NCBI RefSeq assembly: GCF_025993755.1
Contig: NZ_JAMQHN010000006.1
Span: forward strand, 1-44,425
Length of the DNA: 44,425 bases
Direction: 5' to 3'
From: Thermomonas sp.
GTDB taxonomy: Bacteria; Pseudomonadota; Gammaproteobacteria; Xanthomonadales; Xanthomonadaceae
Each line of letters begins with the position of its first letter. Position 1 is the first letter of the stretch. Made by a program: the position numbers and the translations under genes. Shown in pieces: positions 32,371 to 40,829 of the stretch. The notes below the pieces were generated by a model. The model was not told the origin of the DNA. It ran no database searches and saw only the letters and a list, made by a program, of their open reading frames with translations.

Positions 32371-34214
32371 GCGGCCTGCTCCTGCGGCGTCGTGCTCGGG
32401 GCCGGCGCAGCCAACGCGTTGGAGATGGCGCCGGCGATGAAGCGCGCGGTGATCGGGGTGCCGTCGAAGTGCAGGATCGAGACCAGCTTCGCCGGATCGA
32501 TGCCCAGCTCGTTCACCAGCAGGGATTTCATCTGCGCGTCGCGGTTCTGTTCGACCACGAACACCCGATCGTGGGACGCGATGAACTTCGCGACCGCGTC
32601 CGGGAACGGAAACGCGCGCAGCCGCAGCGTGTCGAGGTGAAGACCGCGATCATCGAGCAAGGCCCTTGCCTCGGCCATCGCCGGGCTGGTGGACCCGAAG
32701 AAGATCGCGCCGTCCCGGGTCGGCTGCGCGGCTCGATGCAGCACCGGCTGCGGCACCAGCGATCGGGCGGTGTCGAACTTCTTCAGCAGCCGCTCCATGT
32801 TGTAGATGTAGTCGGCGCCGCGCTCGGAATAGCGCGCATAGGCGTCGCGCGAGGTGCCGCGGGTGAAATAGCCGCCCTTGGTCGGATGGGTTCCGGGATA
32901 GGTGCGGTAGGGAATGCCGTCGCCATCAACGTCGAGATAGCGGCCGAAATCGCGCCCGGCTTCCAGTTCCTCGACGGTCATCACCTTGCCGCGGTCGTAG
33001 CGGCGCGACGGCTCCCAGGCGAACGGCTCGCACAGGCGCTGGTTCATGCCGATGTCCAGATCGGTGAGCACGAACACCGGGGTCTGCAGGCGATCGGCCA
33101 GATCGAGCGCGGTGGCGGCGAACTCGAAACACTCGTACGGATCCTCGGGCAGCAGCAGGACGTGCTTGGTGTCGCCATGCGAGGCGTAGGCGCAGAGCAG
33201 GACGTCGGATTGCTGGGTGCGGGTCGGCATGCCGGTGGAGGGACCGCCGCGCTGCACGTCGATCAGGGTGACCGGAATCTCGGCGAAGTAGGCCAGACCG
33301 ATGAACTCGCTCATCAGCGAGATCCCCGGCCCCGAGGTCGTGGTGAAGGCGCGCGCGCCGTTCCAGCCGGCGCCGACCACCATGCCGATCGAGGCGATCT
33401 CGTCCTCCGCCTGCACGATCGCGTAGCGGCTGTGCCCTTGCGCGTCCTTGCGCAACTTCCCGCAATAGCGCTCGAACGCTTCGGCGCAGGACGACGAGGG
33501 CGTGATCGGATACCACGCGCACACCGTCGCGCCGCCGTACACGCAGCCGAGCGCGGCCGCCGAATTGCCATCGACGAAAATGCGCTTGCCGACGTTGTCG
33601 GCGCGCCGCACGCGCAGGCGCACCGCATCGCCGATCTGCTCGCGGGCGTGGTCGCGGCCCAGGTGCAGCGCCTCGCGGTTGGCGACCAGCAGCTTCTCCT
33701 TGCTGCGGTATTGCTCGCCGATCAGCTGCTCGATGACCTCGGCCTCGATGCCCAGCAACTGCGAGAGCGCGCCGACGTACATGATGTTCTTGAACAGCTG
33801 GCGCTGGCGCGGATCGGCGTAGGTCGCGTTGCAGATCGCGGTCAGCGGCATCCCGATCACGGTGATGTCGTCGCGGAACTTCGACGCCGGCAGCGACTTG
33901 GTGCTGTCGTGGAACAGATAGCCGCCCGGCGCGATTTCGGCCACGTCCTGGGCCCAGGTCTGCGGGTTCATCGCCACCATCAGCTCGACGCCGCCGCCGC
34001 GACGGCCGAGCCAGCCTGCCTCGGTGACGCGCACCTCGTACCAGGTCGGCAGGCCCTGGATGTTGGACGGGAAGATGTTGCGCGGCGACACCGGGACGCC
34101 CATGCGCAGGATGGACTTGGCGAACAGCTCGTTCGCCGACGCCGATCCGGAGCCGTTGACGTTGGCGAACTTGACGACGAAGTCGTTGGTGGCGGCGATG
34201 GGCGGCTCGGTCAC
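32367..34214 (-). CDS. korA: 2-oxoacid:ferredoxin oxidoreductase, fused gamma-alpha subunit (KorA-like)
   Basis: The 615-residue protein begins with a gamma (PorG-like) domain, about 1-190 (FANVNGSGSASANELFAKSI). The alpha domain follows from about 208 (GNSAAALGCVYGGATVCAWYPITPSS), with AEDEIASIGMVVGAGWNGARAFTTTSGPGISLM and LIDVQRGGPSTGMPTRTQQSD. The YPITPSS and GPSTGMPT signatures are typical of the two-subunit KorAB type. The start is GTG at 34214, overlapping the flavoprotein stop by 4 bp (GTGA). A much longer open frame upstream is only the shadow of the flavoprotein gene. Confidence 0.92.
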   Translation of the reverse strand: MTEPPIAATNDFVVKFANVNGSGSASANELFAKSILRMGVPVSPRNIFPSNIQGLPTWYEVRVTEAGWLGRRGGGVELMVAMNPQTWAQDVAEIAPGGYLFHDSTKSLPASKFRDDITVIGMPLTAICNATYADPRQRQLFKNIMYVGALSQLLGIEAEVIEQLIGEQYRSKEKLLVANREALHLGRDHAREQIGDAVRLRVRRADNVGKRIFVDGNSAAALGCVYGGATVCAWYPITPSSSCAEAFERYCGKLRKDAQGHSRYAIVQAEDEIASIGMVVGAGWNGARAFTTTSGPGISLMSEFIGLAYFAEIPVTLIDVQRGGPSTGMPTRTQQSDVLLCAYASHGDTKHVLLLPEDPYECFEFAATALDLADRLQTPVFVLTDLDIGMNQRLCEPFAWEPSRRYDRGKVMTVEELEAGRDFGRYLDVDGDGIPYRTYPGTHPTKGGYFTRGTSRDAYARYSERGADYIYNMERLLKKFDTARSLVPQPVLHRAAQPTRDGAIFFGSTSPAMAEARALLDDRGLHLDTLRLRAFPFPDAVAKFIASHDRVFVVEQNRDAQMKSLLVNELGIDPAKLVSILHFDGTPITARFIAGAISNALAAPAPSTTPQEQAA

Positions 34215-36040
34215 GAGGGCGTCTCCTGCCCGCCGCAACCGGCGCCGGCGTGGGGTTGCTGGAATAGATACTTGCGCATGTCCCAGGCGCCGGTCGGGCA
34301 GCGCTCGGCGCACAGCCCGCAGTGCAGGCACACGTCTTCGTCCTTGACCATCACCCGCCCGGTCCGGAGCTCGCCGGAGACGTACAGGTCCTGAGCCAGG
34401 TTGACCGCGGGCGCGCTCAGCCGCTTGCGCAGGTCGTCCTCCTCGCCGTTGGTGGTGAAGGTGATGCTGTCCATCGGGCAGATGTCCACGCAGGCGTCGC
34501 ACTCGATGCACAGCTGGTCGGTGAACACCGTCTGCACGTCGCAGTTCAGGCAGCGCTGCGCCTCCTTGAACGCGGTCGCCGCGTCGAAGCCCAGCTCCAC
34601 CTCGACCGTCATCGAGTCGAGCTTCTTCGCCTGCTCGGCCCAGGGCACGATGAAGCGCTCGTCGCGCACGATCTCGTTGTCGTAGCTCCACTCGTGGATG
34701 CCCATCTTCTGCGACATCAAATTGGTGGTCGGCGGCGGGCGAATCGCCGGGTCCGCGCCCGAGAGCAACTGGTGGATCGACACCGCCGCCTCGTGGCCAT
34801 GCGCCACCGCCCAGATGATGTTCTTCGGCCCGAACGCGGCGTCGCCGCCGAACAGCACCTGCGGCAGCGAGGACTGCATCGTCGCCTTGTCCACCACCGG
34901 CATGTCCCACTGTCCGAAGGCGATGCCGCAATCGCGTTCGATCCACGGGAAGGCGTTTTCCTGCCCGACCGCGATCAGCACCTCATCGCAGGGATGATCC
35001 TCGTCCGGCTCGCCGGTCGGCACCAGCTTGCGGCGGCCGCTGTCGTCATAGACGGATTGCACGATCTCGAAACGCATGCCGACCAGCCTGTCGTTCTCAT
35101 GCAGGAAGGCCTTGGGCACGCGGCAGGGCAGGATCGGGATGCCCTCGTGCATGGCGTCCTCCTTCTCCCACGGACTGGCCTTCATGTCCTCGAAGGTCGA
35201 GCGCACCAGCACGGTGACGGATTCGCCACCCAGCCGCCGCGCGCTGCGGCAGCAGTCCATCGCGGTATTGCCGCCGCCCAGCACCAGCACGCGCTTGCCG
35301 ACTTGCGTGACGTGGCCGAAATACACGTTCGCCAGCCAGTCGAGGCCGACGTGGATCTGCGCGGCCGCTTCCTGCCGGCCCGGCAGGTCGAGATCGCGCC
35401 CGCGCGGCGCGCCGCAGCCGACGAAGACCGCGTCCCAGCCTTCCGCCAGCAGCGCCTTCATCGACTCGATGCGACGGTTGCCGACGAAGTTCACCCCGAG
35501 GTCGAGGATGTAGCCGGTCTCCTCGTCGATCACCCGCTCGGGCAGGCGAAAGCGCGGCACCTGGGTGCGCATGAAGCCGCCGGGCTTGGGATCGGCCTCG
35601 AACACCGTGACGTCATAGCCCAGCGGCGCCAGGTCGCGGGCCACGGTCAGCGACGACGGCCCGCCGCCGACGCAGGCGATGCGCTTGCCGTTGCGCGGCG
35701 CCGTCGGCGGCAGCTTTTCCCGCAGCCGCGCGGCAACGTCCGGGTCCTTGTGATCGGCGGCCACGCGCTTGAGCCGGCAAATCGCCACCGGCTCGGGGTT
35801 GCCGGTGTTCTTCTCCTCCACCCGCCCGCGCCGGCAGGCCGGCTCGCAGGGACGATCGCAGGTGCGCCCGAGGATGCCTGGGAACACGTTCGATTCCCAG
35901 TTGACGAGGTAGGCGTCGGTGTAGCGGCCGGCCGCGATCAGGCGGATGTATTCCGGCACCGGCGTGTGCGACGGACAGGCCCACTGGCAGTCCACCACCT
36001 TGTGGAAATACTGCGGATCGCGCACATCGGTCGGACGCAC
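34211..36040 (-). CDS. GltD-like NAD(P)H flavoprotein fused to a 2[4Fe-4S] ferredoxin domain
   Basis: This 609-residue protein opens with GltD/DPYD-type Fe-S cysteines (VDCQWACPSHTPVPEY and GRTCDRPCEPACRRG, about 18-69). It then has an FAD dinucleotide fold (IACVGGGPSSLTVARDLAPLGYDVTVFEA, from about 122) and a second nucleotide fold (VLGGGNTAMDCCRSARRLGG). The C-terminus carries cysteine sets from 497 (CLNC), 511 (CIECDACVDICP) and 571 (CLHCGLCAERCP), a bacterial ferredoxin domain. It should pass electrons between NAD(P)H and ferredoxin-type clusters, and being first in the operon it is the likely partner of KorAB. The GTG at 36040, 7 nt after GAGGA, is preferred to a TTG two codons upstream. 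Confidence 0.88.
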   Translation of the reverse strand: MRPTDVRDPQYFHKVVDCQWACPSHTPVPEYIRLIAAGRYTDAYLVNWESNVFPGILGRTCDRPCEPACRRGRVEEKNTGNPEPVAICRLKRVAADHKDPDVAARLREKLPPTAPRNGKRIACVGGGPSSLTVARDLAPLGYDVTVFEADPKPGGFMRTQVPRFRLPERVIDEETGYILDLGVNFVGNRRIESMKALLAEGWDAVFVGCGAPRGRDLDLPGRQEAAAQIHVGLDWLANVYFGHVTQVGKRVLVLGGGNTAMDCCRSARRLGGESVTVLVRSTFEDMKASPWEKEDAMHEGIPILPCRVPKAFLHENDRLVGMRFEIVQSVYDDSGRRKLVPTGEPDEDHPCDEVLIAVGQENAFPWIERDCGIAFGQWDMPVVDKATMQSSLPQVLFGGDAAFGPKNIIWAVAHGHEAAVSIHQLLSGADPAIRPPPTTNLMSQKMGIHEWSYDNEIVRDERFIVPWAEQAKKLDSMTVEVELGFDAATAFKEAQRCLNCDVQTVFTDQLCIECDACVDICPMDSITFTTNGEEDDLRKRLSAPAVNLAQDLYVSGELRTGRVMVKDEDVCLHCGLCAERCPTGAWDMRKYLFQQPHAGAGCGGQETPS

Positions 36041-36070
36041 GGGCAATTCCTCGCAGGCAGCCTTCGGCGG

Positions 36071-36099
36071 AGTCTAGCCTGCCCCGGCGCGGGCGTCAT
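36071..36099 (-). promoter_or_regulatory. Possible promoter of the flavoprotein-korAB operon
   Basis: Minus strand ATGACG (36099-36094), 17-bp spacer, TAGACT (36076-36071), 31 bp before the GTG. The -10 is good and the -35 weak. Confidence 0.35.
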
Positions 36100-36296
36100 G
36101 CTGCGGGGGCAATGTCTTCCGGAAGTGCAATCTCCCCTCTTCCCAGTATCGGCATTTGAGGCGGTAATCGGCCATGCCGTCCGAATTCCGCCCCTCCGAG
36201 AGCACACCATGGAAGCCGCCAAGCACAAGGCAGCAGGCAAAGTCCTGCGGCGACGGTTCACCCTGCCTTGGATCAAGGCGGGCAACGGCCGGCGCT

Positions 36297-36304
36297 GGTA
36301 TCCT
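36297..36304 (+). promoter_or_regulatory. Possible extended -10 promoter of the ccm operon
   Basis: GGTATCCT with a preceding T gives TGGTATCCT, an extended -10 pattern, 50 bp upstream of ccmC. No -35 at normal spacing. Confidence 0.25.
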
Positions 36305-36353
36305 TGCGGGATTGTCGCGGTGTCTCTCGCAGCCGCCCCCCGCACAGGCCACG

Positions 36354-37106
36354 ATGTCTCCCCTGATACGCTGGTTCCACCAACTCGGCTCGCCGCCGTA
36401 CTTTGACCGATTCGCGCAGCGCTGGGCGCCCTGGGCGTACCTGCTCGGGATGGTCGCGATCGCCGTCGGTACGTATGGTGCACTGTGGCAGGTGCCCGCC
36501 GACTACCAGCAGGGCGACAGCTTCCGCATTCTCTACATCCACGTCCCTTCGGCGTGGATGAGCATGGGCGTCTTCGCGCTGATGGCGATCTACTCCGCCA
36601 TCGCCCTGGTCTGGCGGATCAAGCTGTGCGAAATCCTCGCCATGGCCTGCGCGCCCACCGGCGCGGCGTTCACCGTCGTCACCCTCGCTACCGGGATGAT
36701 CTGGGGCAAGCCGATGTGGGGCACCTGGTGGAGCTGGGACCCGCGGCTGACCACCGAACTGATCCTGCTGTTCCTGTACCTGGGCGTGATGGGTCTGTAT
36801 GCCGCCATCGACGACCGCCGCAACGCCGCACGCGCCGCCGGCCTGCTGGCCATCGTCGGGGTCGCCCTGCTGCCGGTGATCCGCTGGTCGGTGGTGTGGT
36901 GGAACTCGCTGCACCAGGGCCAGACCATCGTCCTGTTCGGGCAGTCGCACATGGACCCGAGCATGCTGCCGCCGCTGTGGTGGATGGTGGCCGGCACCCA
37001 CCTGTGGTTCGCCGGTTCGCTGCTGGCACGCGCGCGCGCCGACAATTTGCGGCGCGAAGCCGGCAAGCACTGGACCGCCCAGCTGGCCTGCGGGGAGACC
37101 CCATGA
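36354..37106 (+). CDS. ccmC: Heme exporter/heme-handling protein of cytochrome c maturation
   Basis: This 250-residue membrane protein has six helices. The periplasmic WWD motif GKPMWGTWWSWDPRLTTELI is at about 118-137, flanked by the heme-ligand histidine segments (YIHVPSAWMS and the later SLHQGQTIV). CcmC loads heme onto CcmE. The ATG at 36354 gives the family length and the usual start ahead of the first helix. It heads the visible ccm operon; ccmA and ccmB, which usually precede it, are not here. Its stop overlaps ccmD. Confidence 0.96.
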   Translation: MSPLIRWFHQLGSPPYFDRFAQRWAPWAYLLGMVAIAVGTYGALWQVPADYQQGDSFRILYIHVPSAWMSMGVFALMAIYSAIALVWRIKLCEILAMACAPTGAAFTVVTLATGMIWGKPMWGTWWSWDPRLTTELILLFLYLGVMGLYAAIDDRRNAARAAGLLAIVGVALLPVIRWSVVWWNSLHQGQTIVLFGQSHMDPSMLPPLWWMVAGTHLWFAGSLLARARADNLRREAGKHWTAQLACGETP

Positions 37107-37279
37107 GCTACCGCGATTACGTCATCGCCGCCTACGCGGTGTTCGCCGTGATGCTGGCCTGGGACTACCTCGTCCCGAAGCTGCTGGCACGCTCCGCCCT
37201 GCGCGCCATCCGCAATCGCCAGCGCCGCGCGCTGTCCGCGCAGAATCCCCCCTCCGACGCGCCGCTGTCGCGCGGATGA
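37103..37279 (+). CDS. ccmD: Heme exporter protein D, small single-helix subunit
   Basis: This 58-residue protein ([20 protein letters not shown] start) has one transmembrane helix and a basic cytoplasmic tail ([11 protein letters not shown]), as expected for CcmD. CcmD helps release holo-CcmE from the CcmABC complex. Its ATG overlaps the ccmC stop (ATGA). Position and features support the call despite the low sequence conservation of this family. Confidence 0.9.
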   Translation: MSYRDYVIAAYAVFAVMLAWDYLVPKLLARSALRAIRNRQRRALSAQNPPSDAPLSRG

Positions 37280-37289
37280 ACCCGACATC

Positions 37290-37778
37290 ATGCACCCGAC
37301 CCGCAAACGCCGCCTGATCCTCGTCCTCGCCCTGGCCGCCGCCGGCGGGATCGCCACCGCGTTGGCCGCGCTCGCGCTGCAGCACAACGCCGCCTATCTC
37401 TATACCCCACACGAAGTGCTCGACGGCAGCGCCGGCAGCGGCGTCACCAGCGGCCAGTCGCGCTTCCGCCTCGGCGGCATGGTCGCTTCGGGCTCGTTCC
37501 GGCGCGAGCCCGGTTCGATGGAAGCGCACTTCCTGGTCGACGACGGCGACGCGAAATTGCCGGTCGTCTACACCGGCATCCTTCCCGACCTGTTCCGCGA
37601 GAACCAGTCGGTCGTCGCCACCGGCCGGATGCGCGGCAACGTGTTCGTGGCCGAAGAAGTGCTGGCCAAGCACGACGAAACCTACATGCCGCGCGAAGTC
37701 GCCGACAAGATGGCCGAGGCGCACCGCAAGCACAACGTGGACGCCGCGCCGGCCACGCCAGCGGAGGGCTTGCAGTAA
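37290..37778 (+). CDS. ccmE: Periplasmic heme chaperone of cytochrome c maturation
   Basis: This 162-residue protein is anchored by one N-terminal helix with an OB-fold periplasmic domain. The heme-binding histidine is H128 with the partner Y132 in [24 protein letters not shown] and the [21 protein letters not shown] segments are typical. It receives heme from CcmC and carries it to CcmF/H. It overlaps ccmF by one base (TAATG). Confidence 0.96.
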   Translation: MHPTRKRRLILVLALAAAGGIATALAALALQHNAAYLYTPHEVLDGSAGSGVTSGQSRFRLGGMVASGSFRREPGSMEAHFLVDDGDAKLPVVYTGILPDLFRENQSVVATGRMRGNVFVAEEVLAKHDETYMPREVADKMAEAHRKHNVDAAPATPAEGLQ

Positions 37779-39793
37779 TGCTGCCGGAACTGGGCCAGTT
37801 CGCCCTGGCGCTGGCGCTGATGGTCGCGCTGATGCAGGCGGCGCTGCCGCTGCTGGGCGCACACCGCAACGACCGCGCGCTGATGGCGGTGGCCAGGCCC
37901 GCCGCCTATCTGCAGTTGCTCGCCGTCGGCCTGGCCTTCGCGCTGCTCACCTGGGCTTTCGTCACCGGCGACTTCTCGGTGAAGTACGTCGCCGACAACT
38001 CCAACTCGCTGCTGCCGACGCTGTACCGCTTCACCGCGGTCTGGGGCTCGCACGAAGGCTCGCTGCTGCTGTGGGCGCTGGTGCTGGCGATCTGGACCAC
38101 CGCCGTGGCGCGCTTTTCGCAATCGTTGCCCGAGGCCACCGTGGCGCGGGTGCTGGGAGTCATGGGCGTCGTGGCGCTGGGCTTCCTCGCCTTCCTGTTC
38201 TTCACCAGCAACCCGTTCGCGCGGCTGCTGCCGGCCGCCGGCGAAGGCCACGACCTCAACCCGCTGCTGCAGGATCCCGGGCTGATCATGCATCCGCCGA
38301 TGCTGTACGCCGGCTACGTCGGGTTCTCGGTGCCGTTCGCGTTCGCCATCGACGCCTTGCTCGAACGCCGCATCGACGCCCAGTGGCTGCGCTGGACCCG
38401 GCCGTGGACGAACGCCGCCTGGGCCTTCCTGACTCTGGGCATCGCCATCGGCAGCTGGTGGGCCTATTACGAACTGGGCTGGGGCGGCTGGTGGTTCTGG
38501 GACCCGGTGGAGAACGCCAGCTTCATGCCGTGGCTGGTCGGCGCGGCGCTGATCCATTCGCAGGCCACCACCGAAAAGCGCGGCAGCTTCGGCGGCTGGA
38601 CCCTGCTGCTGGCGATCGCGGCCTTCTCGCTGTCGCTGCTGGGCACCTTCCTGGTGCGCTCCGGCGTGCTGACCTCGGTTCACGCCTTCGCCGCCGATCC
38701 GGGTCGCGGCCTGTTCATCCTGATCTTCCTCGGCATCGTCATCGGCGGTTCGCTGGTGCTGTACGCGCTGCGCGCACCGGATACCGAAATCGACGCCAAG
38801 CCATTCGCCACGCGTTCGCGCGAGACCTTGCTGCTGATCAACAACCTGCTGCTGACCACCGCCTGCGCGATGGTGCTGCTCGGCACGCTGTACCCGCTGC
38901 TGGCCGATGCGCTGGATCTGGGAAAGATTTCGGTCGGTCCGCCGTATTTCGCGCTGATGTTCCTGCTGCTGATGGCGCCGCTGGTGGCGCTGCTGCCGCT
39001 GGGGCCGTTGGCGCGCTGGCAGCGTGACGACCTGCGCACGCCGCTGCGGTTGCTGGCGCCGTGGGCGGCACTGGCCGCGGCGGCCGCCGTCGTGGCCTTC
39101 TTCCTCGCCCCGCAGGGCCAGTGGAAAACCGCACTGGGCGTGCTCGGCGCGGTCTGGGTCGGCGCCGGCACCCTGCGCTTCATCTGGCAGCGCCTGGGCA
39201 ACAGCGGCCGCATGACCCGCGAAATGCTCGGCATGAGCCTAGCGCATCTGGGCATCGCCGTGTTCCTGATCGGCGCCCTGCTGGTCGAAGGCCTGGGCCA
39301 GCAGCGCGAGTTGGCGGTCCGCGCCGGCAGCACGCTGGAACTGGGCGGCTACGGTTTCCGCTTCGACGGCATCCGGGAAGTTCGCGGCCCGAACTACGTG
39401 TCCGATTACGGCACCGTGCAGGTGCTCCATGACGGCAAGCTGCAGGCCACCTTGCATCCGGAAAAACGCCGCTATCTGGCCGGCGGTCAGGTGATGACCG
39501 AATCCGGCATCGCGGCGGGCCTGCTGGTCGATACCTATGTCGCCATCGGTGAATCGCTCGGCAACGACACCTGGGCGATGCGCGTGTACGTCAAACCGTT
39601 CGTACGCTGGATCTGGGCCGGCGCGCTGCTGATGGCGCTGGGCGCCGCTGTGACGGCCAGCGACAAGCGCTTCCGCGTGCGCGCCAGCGAGCCTCGACGC
39701 GCCGATGCGCCCGCCCGCTCCGATGCCGCGCCCGCAGCGGCACCGCTGCCCACGGGCGCCGCCACAGGATCACCGCAGGGAGCCAACGCATGA
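37778..39793 (+). CDS. ccmF: Cytochrome c heme lyase subunit
   Basis: This large 671-residue membrane protein has about 15 helices. The periplasmic WWD domain contains ELGWGGWWFWDPVENASFMPWL (about 227-248), with conserved histidines near NPLLQDPGLIMHPPMLY and ALIHSQATTEKRG. It attaches heme to apocytochrome c together with CcmG, CcmH and CcmI. The C-terminus has an unconserved proline/alanine-rich tail. The stop overlaps the ccmG start by 4 bp. Confidence 0.97.
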   Translation: MLPELGQFALALALMVALMQAALPLLGAHRNDRALMAVARPAAYLQLLAVGLAFALLTWAFVTGDFSVKYVADNSNSLLPTLYRFTAVWGSHEGSLLLWALVLAIWTTAVARFSQSLPEATVARVLGVMGVVALGFLAFLFFTSNPFARLLPAAGEGHDLNPLLQDPGLIMHPPMLYAGYVGFSVPFAFAIDALLERRIDAQWLRWTRPWTNAAWAFLTLGIAIGSWWAYYELGWGGWWFWDPVENASFMPWLVGAALIHSQATTEKRGSFGGWTLLLAIAAFSLSLLGTFLVRSGVLTSVHAFAADPGRGLFILIFLGIVIGGSLVLYALRAPDTEIDAKPFATRSRETLLLINNLLLTTACAMVLLGTLYPLLADALDLGKISVGPPYFALMFLLLMAPLVALLPLGPLARWQRDDLRTPLRLLAPWAALAAAAAVVAFFLAPQGQWKTALGVLGAVWVGAGTLRFIWQRLGNSGRMTREMLGMSLAHLGIAVFLIGALLVEGLGQQRELAVRAGSTLELGGYGFRFDGIREVRGPNYVSDYGTVQVLHDGKLQATLHPEKRRYLAGGQVMTESGIAAGLLVDTYVAIGESLGNDTWAMRVYVKPFVRWIWAGALLMALGAAVTASDKRFRVRASEPRRADAPARSDAAPAAAPLPTGAATGSPQGANA

Positions 39794-40335
39794 AGCCCTC
39801 GCGCTGGCTGCCGCTGGCCGGTTTCATCGTGCTCGCCGCGCTGCTCGCGGCCGGCGTGTGGATGAGCCGCAAGCCCAATCGCGATGCCCTGCCCTCGGCG
39901 CTGCTGGACAAGCCGGCGCCAGCGTTCACGCTGCCCGTACTGCACGATCCGTCGTACACCGTGTCCCTGTCGGACCTGAAAGGCCAACCCTTTCTGCTCA
40001 ACGTCTGGGGCAGCTGGTGCGTGGAATGCCAGGCAGAGCATCCGGTGTTGACCCGCTTCGCCGAAACCAAGCGCCTGCGCGTGGTCGGCTACAACTGGAA
40101 GGACGAGAGCGCCGACGCGCTGCGCTGGCTCGAACACTTCGGCAATCCCTACATGGTGGTCGTCGCCGACCAGGACGGTCGCGCCGCGATCGACTGGGGC
40201 ATCTACGGCGCGCCGGAATCCTTCCTCGTCGATGGCAAGGGCATCATCCGCTGGAAGCACGTCGGTCCGCTCGACGACGCCATCATCCAGAACGAGTTGC
40301 TGCCCGCGCTGACCCGGTTCGAAGGATCGCGCTGA
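39790..40335 (+). CDS. ccmG: Thiol:disulfide interchange protein (periplasmic thioredoxin) of cytochrome c maturation
   Basis: This 181-residue DsbE/CcmG protein has an N-terminal membrane anchor (about 6-25) and a thioredoxin fold with active site WGSWCVECQAEHP (C77, C80). The family's acidic GIYGAPESFLVDGKG segment is also present. It keeps apocytochrome CXXCH cysteines, or CcmH, reduced. The more common motif is WCPTC or WCVPC; VE in the middle is a tolerated variant. It overlaps ccmF by 4 bp, and its stop shares a base with the ccmH start. Confidence 0.95.
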   Translation: MKPSRWLPLAGFIVLAALLAAGVWMSRKPNRDALPSALLDKPAPAFTLPVLHDPSYTVSLSDLKGQPFLLNVWGSWCVECQAEHPVLTRFAETKRLRVVGYNWKDESADALRWLEHFGNPYMVVVADQDGRAAIDWGIYGAPESFLVDGKGIIRWKHVGPLDDAIIQNELLPALTRFEGSR

Positions 40336-40829
40336 TGCGCCTGTCCTCGATGCGTCACATCGCCGGCGCGGCGCTTGGGCTGCTGCTGGTCGCGGCTGTG
40401 GGCGTGGCGCAGCCCGCCTTCGCCCAGGCGAATCAGGAAGCCGACGCCGCGCCGCTGCGCTTCGACAGCCCCGCCGAGGAGGCGCGCTTCCACGACCTCA
40501 CCCTGCAACTGCGCTGCGTGATGTGCCAGAACCAGTCGCTGGCCGATTCGCACGCGATGATTGCCCTGCAGCTGCGCCGTGAAGTGCTCGACCTGATGCG
40601 CGAAGGCCGCAGCGACGACGACATCAAGGCCTTCCTGGTCCAGCGCTACGGCGAATTCGTGCTCTACAAGCCACCGCTGGAAGGCCGCACCTGGCTGCTG
40701 TGGGCGGGGCCGGCCGTGATCCTGCTGGTCGGCGCCGGCGCGCTGGTCGCGATCGTGCGCCGCCGCAAGCCTGCCGATACCGCGACGACGGCGACCGAAG
40801 GCGATCCCGACGATTCGCAGGAGTGGTGA
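40335..40829 (+). CDS. ccmH: Cytochrome c maturation thiol-oxidoreductase CcmH (CycL-like)
   Basis: This 164-residue protein has a signal peptide (about 1-30) and the LRCVMCQNQSLADS motif with redox cysteines C61 and C64. A C-terminal membrane helix lies at about 125-148 (WLLWAGPAVILLVGAGALVAIV). It reduces the apocytochrome heme-binding cysteines before ligation by CcmF. It corresponds to the N-terminal half of E. coli CcmH; the other half is the separate next gene. Confidence 0.95.
   Translation: MRLSSMRHIAGAALGLLLVAAVGVAQPAFAQANQEADAAPLRFDSPAEEARFHDLTLQLRCVMCQNQSLADSHAMIALQLRREVLDLMREGRSDDDIKAFLVQRYGEFVLYKPPLEGRTWLLWAGPAVILLVGAGALVAIVRRRKPADTATTATEGDPDDSQEW

Larger units (their letters stand above)
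36041..36353. other. 313-bp divergent intergenic region between the flavoprotein operon and the ccm operon
   Basis: No convincing gene is present. It holds the candidate minus-strand promoter at 36071-36099, a perfect 10-bp palindrome CTTCCGGAAG at 36116-36125 that could be an operator, a CCTTG/CAAGG palindrome at 36266-36278, and a candidate plus-strand extended -10 at 36297-36304. Frames on both strands run through it but have no ribosome-binding site or recognisable protein. Confidence 0.5.

Noticed and set aside
36266-36278. CCTTGGATCAAGG as an FNR box ahead of ccmC
   Set aside because: The two half-sites are far too close (3 bp) for the TTGAT-N4-ATCAA spacing.
36074-36406. Small frames on both strands in the region upstream of ccmC
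   Set aside because: No ribosome-binding site, no recognisable protein, and codon use unlike neighbours. Treated as non-coding.
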